A program made the position numbers and the translations under genes. The notes below the pieces were generated by a model. It was not told the DNA's origin, searched no databases, and saw only the letters and a program-made list of their open reading frames with translations. Shown here one piece after another: positions 62,267 to 64,000 of a DNA stretch of 64,000 nucleotides (position 1 is its first letter; the number at the start of each line of letters is the position of its first letter). The stretch comes from a virus, in the IMG/VR virus record IMGVR_UViG_3300044627_004253, positions 1-64,000 of that record. One strand, written 5' to 3'.

Positions 62267-64000
62267 ATGGAACTCGGGCTGCATGCTATAGAGCAAATTG
62301 TAAATCCTATTGAGCTGGTACACTTACTGTCTGACGATCTACAGTTAAGTGGCGCTGGCCAATATACTACAAAATGTCCTAAATGCGAAAGCAAATTGTA
62401 CATATTAGATAAAGAATTTGTTTGTGAGAATAGTCTCTGTTTCTTCAGAGCGGGCAGCGTGGTGGATTATCTAGTAGTTCGGGGTATATGCACCTGGGAC
62501 GAGTCTATAGAAACACTGAATCGTATCCTAGATAATAGAATTAAAAATTCTTATTTATATAAAAATCAAAAGAGCATAACGGCGCAATTAAAAAATAAGA
62601 GAAAAATATTTGATTTGTTTCTGAAAAAAATACTATCTACGTCGCAAGATAATATAAAAATAATTCAATACAGAAGTGCTTTACGCTCGCAAGGGTTGGA
62701 TCCAGAGATTTTAAAACATTCTGTTTTCGTTTTGAATGAAGCAGAGACAGAGCAATTAAAAAGTACTATTGAATCTTTGAATCCTGATAAGACTATAAAT
62801 ATAAGTGGTATAAATATTGTGTTACCTTACTTTTCAAGTTATCATAATATAGCGCATTTGATTGTTCTGAAATCTCCAGATGCTAAACCGGATAAAGTAC
62901 CTGTGAACACATCCAGGACCTCTTTCTTTGGTTTACTACAAAGACACCCGGGATGTAAGGACACGCATTTAGGTTTTACCTACGCAGTGGCTAGCAAATT
63001 AAATACTCAATACGGGCTAGTCAATCCTGAGACTGTGTGTCTGCATATGATGCATGATCCTACGTCCGAGGGGCAGGCTATAGTGTTACCTCAAGCGAAG
63101 TATATCGCCACGGGAGTTAATAACGCTGACTTACGGAGTGTAAGCACTATTCAAAGATATATACCCAAGTTGGAAGTTATAACGAGTAAAATATTTTTAC
63201 ACAAAGAGCAAGAGACAGTACCATCTGATGAATTTGTTCTACAATGTGTAATTAAAGAACTTCAGAATAAAATATCTATTAATAATATATTGTCTTTAGT
63301 GGATCTAACGCCTAAAAGCAGGCAAGGCTTGCTGGAGCGACTTCACGCTAATAGATATTTTAATGAAGCGGAAGAGGTTAGAAACTTCTTTAAAACTCTA
63401 CCTATATACAAAGATGATAAAGTCACGTTGTTTAGTAATCCTCACGGATATACGCTGCGTAAACATAACAGCGAAAACTTTAATAATCATGTCAGTAACT
63501 TTACTATAGAGCTAGAAAAGAATATTGTTTTTTCCGAATCCACGGACATTTTTCATGCGGGTCAACTTCATTTTAATAATGAAAGCTTTAACATAGTATT
63601 CAAACAAGAAGAACTAGATAAAGTAACAGAGCTAGAGAAAGTAACAAGAAGAGCTACCTTGGGGAGTGTCAGTAGTGAAATAAATATTCCAACAATTAAA
63701 GACAGGTCTGCAGGCAAATATCTGACTACTTATTTCAGAGAGCAAATTGCCCAGTTACCCCGGGTAGAGGGTGTGCCTATGCTGGGGTGGTCTCCTAGAC
63801 GCACTTCTTTCTATTCACCGTACTTCATCGCAGATAAAAAAAGTGTGCGGGCAGGTAAAAAATATCTACACCCGTCTCTAGTTACGCTTACTAATTATAC
63901 TAATGATGTAGAGGACACAGCACGACTTTACTATGACTTACCTGACTGTATTGTTAATATACTAAATCAATCAGCGTCTTTTATCGCGCGGAGTTTTTTA
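62267..64000 (+). CDS. Zinc-binding primase-like protein, partial (runs off right edge)
   Basis: ATG 62267 opens 578 codons to the window end without a stop. Residues about 40-70 form a DnaG-like zinc module: Y-T-T-K-C-P-K-C, then F-V-C-E-N-S-L-C-F-F-R-A-G-S-V-V-D-Y-L. The middle is helical. Near 500 it reads V-P-M-L-G-W-S-P-R-R-T-S-F-Y-S-P, similar to the start of DUF927-type primase-helicase regions. A helicase domain could follow outside the window. A TOPRIM primase is already present at 38511..39740, so this may have another role. Confidence 0.6.
   Translation, partial: MELGLHAIEQIVNPIELVHLLSDDLQLSGAGQYTTKCPKCESKLYILDKEFVCENSLCFFRAGSVVDYLVVRGICTWDESIETLNRILDNRIKNSYLYKNQKSITAQLKNKRKIFDLFLKKILSTSQDNIKIIQYRSALRSQGLDPEILKHSVFVLNEAETEQLKSTIESLNPDKTINISGINIVLPYFSSYHNIAHLIVLKSPDAKPDKVPVNTSRTSFFGLLQRHPGCKDTHLGFTYAVASKLNTQYGLVNPETVCLHMMHDPTSEGQAIVLPQAKYIATGVNNADLRSVSTIQRYIPKLEVITSKIFLHKEQETVPSDEFVLQCVIKELQNKISINNILSLVDLTPKSRQGLLERLHANRYFNEAEEVRNFFKTLPIYKDDKVTLFSNPHGYTLRKHNSENFNNHVSNFTIELEKNIVFSESTDIFHAGQLHFNNESFNIVFKQEELDKVTELEKVTRRATLGSVSSEINIPTIKDRSAGKYLTTYFREQIAQLPRVEGVPMLGWSPRRTSFYSPYFIADKKSVRAGKKYLHPSLVTLTNYTNDVEDTARLYYDLPDCIVNILNQSASFIARSFL

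Overview
This window is part of a large, AT-rich tailed-phage genome. It carries a large terminase, a portal protein, virion-type proteins, a replication and recombination set of phage type, tRNAs and many homing endonucleases. Almost every gene is on the minus strand. Exceptions are a free-standing HNH endonuclease (7485..7853), the terminase (56890..59553) and a primase-like gene running off the right edge (62267..64000). Starts lack Shine-Dalgarno sequences; leaders are A-rich and often CAA-rich. Some promoter-like boxes end in TAnnTTTG, the -7 element known from Bacteroidota, so a Bacteroidota host is a reasonable but unproven guess.

Layout, left to right. 1-6 kb: small early-type genes, including five members of a tetrapeptide-repeat (x-S-V-x) family, then tRNA-Leu, small membrane proteins, a highly structured non-coding stretch and a lipoprotein. 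6-8 kb: ParB-like protein, tRNA-Met, tRNA-Arg, two oversized tRNA-like elements, HNH gene. 8-24 kb: virion block with glycine/alanine-rich putative internal proteins, MazG, portal (intein), HTH protein, metallopeptidase-like proteins, muramidase and two separate fragments of a multisubunit-type RNA polymerase beta subunit, the second with an intein. 24-26 kb: small-gene cassettes and a zinc-ribbon protein. 26-51 kb: RecQ-like helicase, RecA-like recombinase, putative ssDNA-binding protein, UDG-fused family A DNA polymerase (intein), TOPRIM primase, DnaB-like helicase, UvsW-like SF2 helicase (intein), SbcC/SbcD. 51-56 kb: more small-gene cassettes, a YfaP-like protein and a thymidylate synthase split by an HNH endonuclease. 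56-62 kb: terminase (intein), a virion-associated metallopeptidase and further structural-type proteins.

How it fits together. The RNA polymerase beta pieces lie among virion genes, and the second piece starts with the same short N-terminal helix signature (..K-L..S..LIK-x-A) as the muramidase, a metallopeptidase and other virion-block proteins. This suggests a virion-packaged RNA polymerase. A 20-bp box (TTTGTGTTATATAAATTTGT, minus strand) recurs just downstream of terminator hairpins and just upstream of small genes; it is a candidate promoter for that polymerase. The beta C-terminal part, beta-prime, the major capsid protein and tail genes are not visible here and must lie outside the window.

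The most unusual features are five inteins (portal, RNA polymerase beta, DNA polymerase, SF2 helicase, terminase), four of them placed inside catalytic or signature motifs. In two of these inteins the homing endonuclease is encoded in the +1 frame, overlapping the intein frame, which stays open. The split beta subunit, the split thymidylate synthase and the structured RNA region also stand out. All calls come from reading the sequence; no database search was run.
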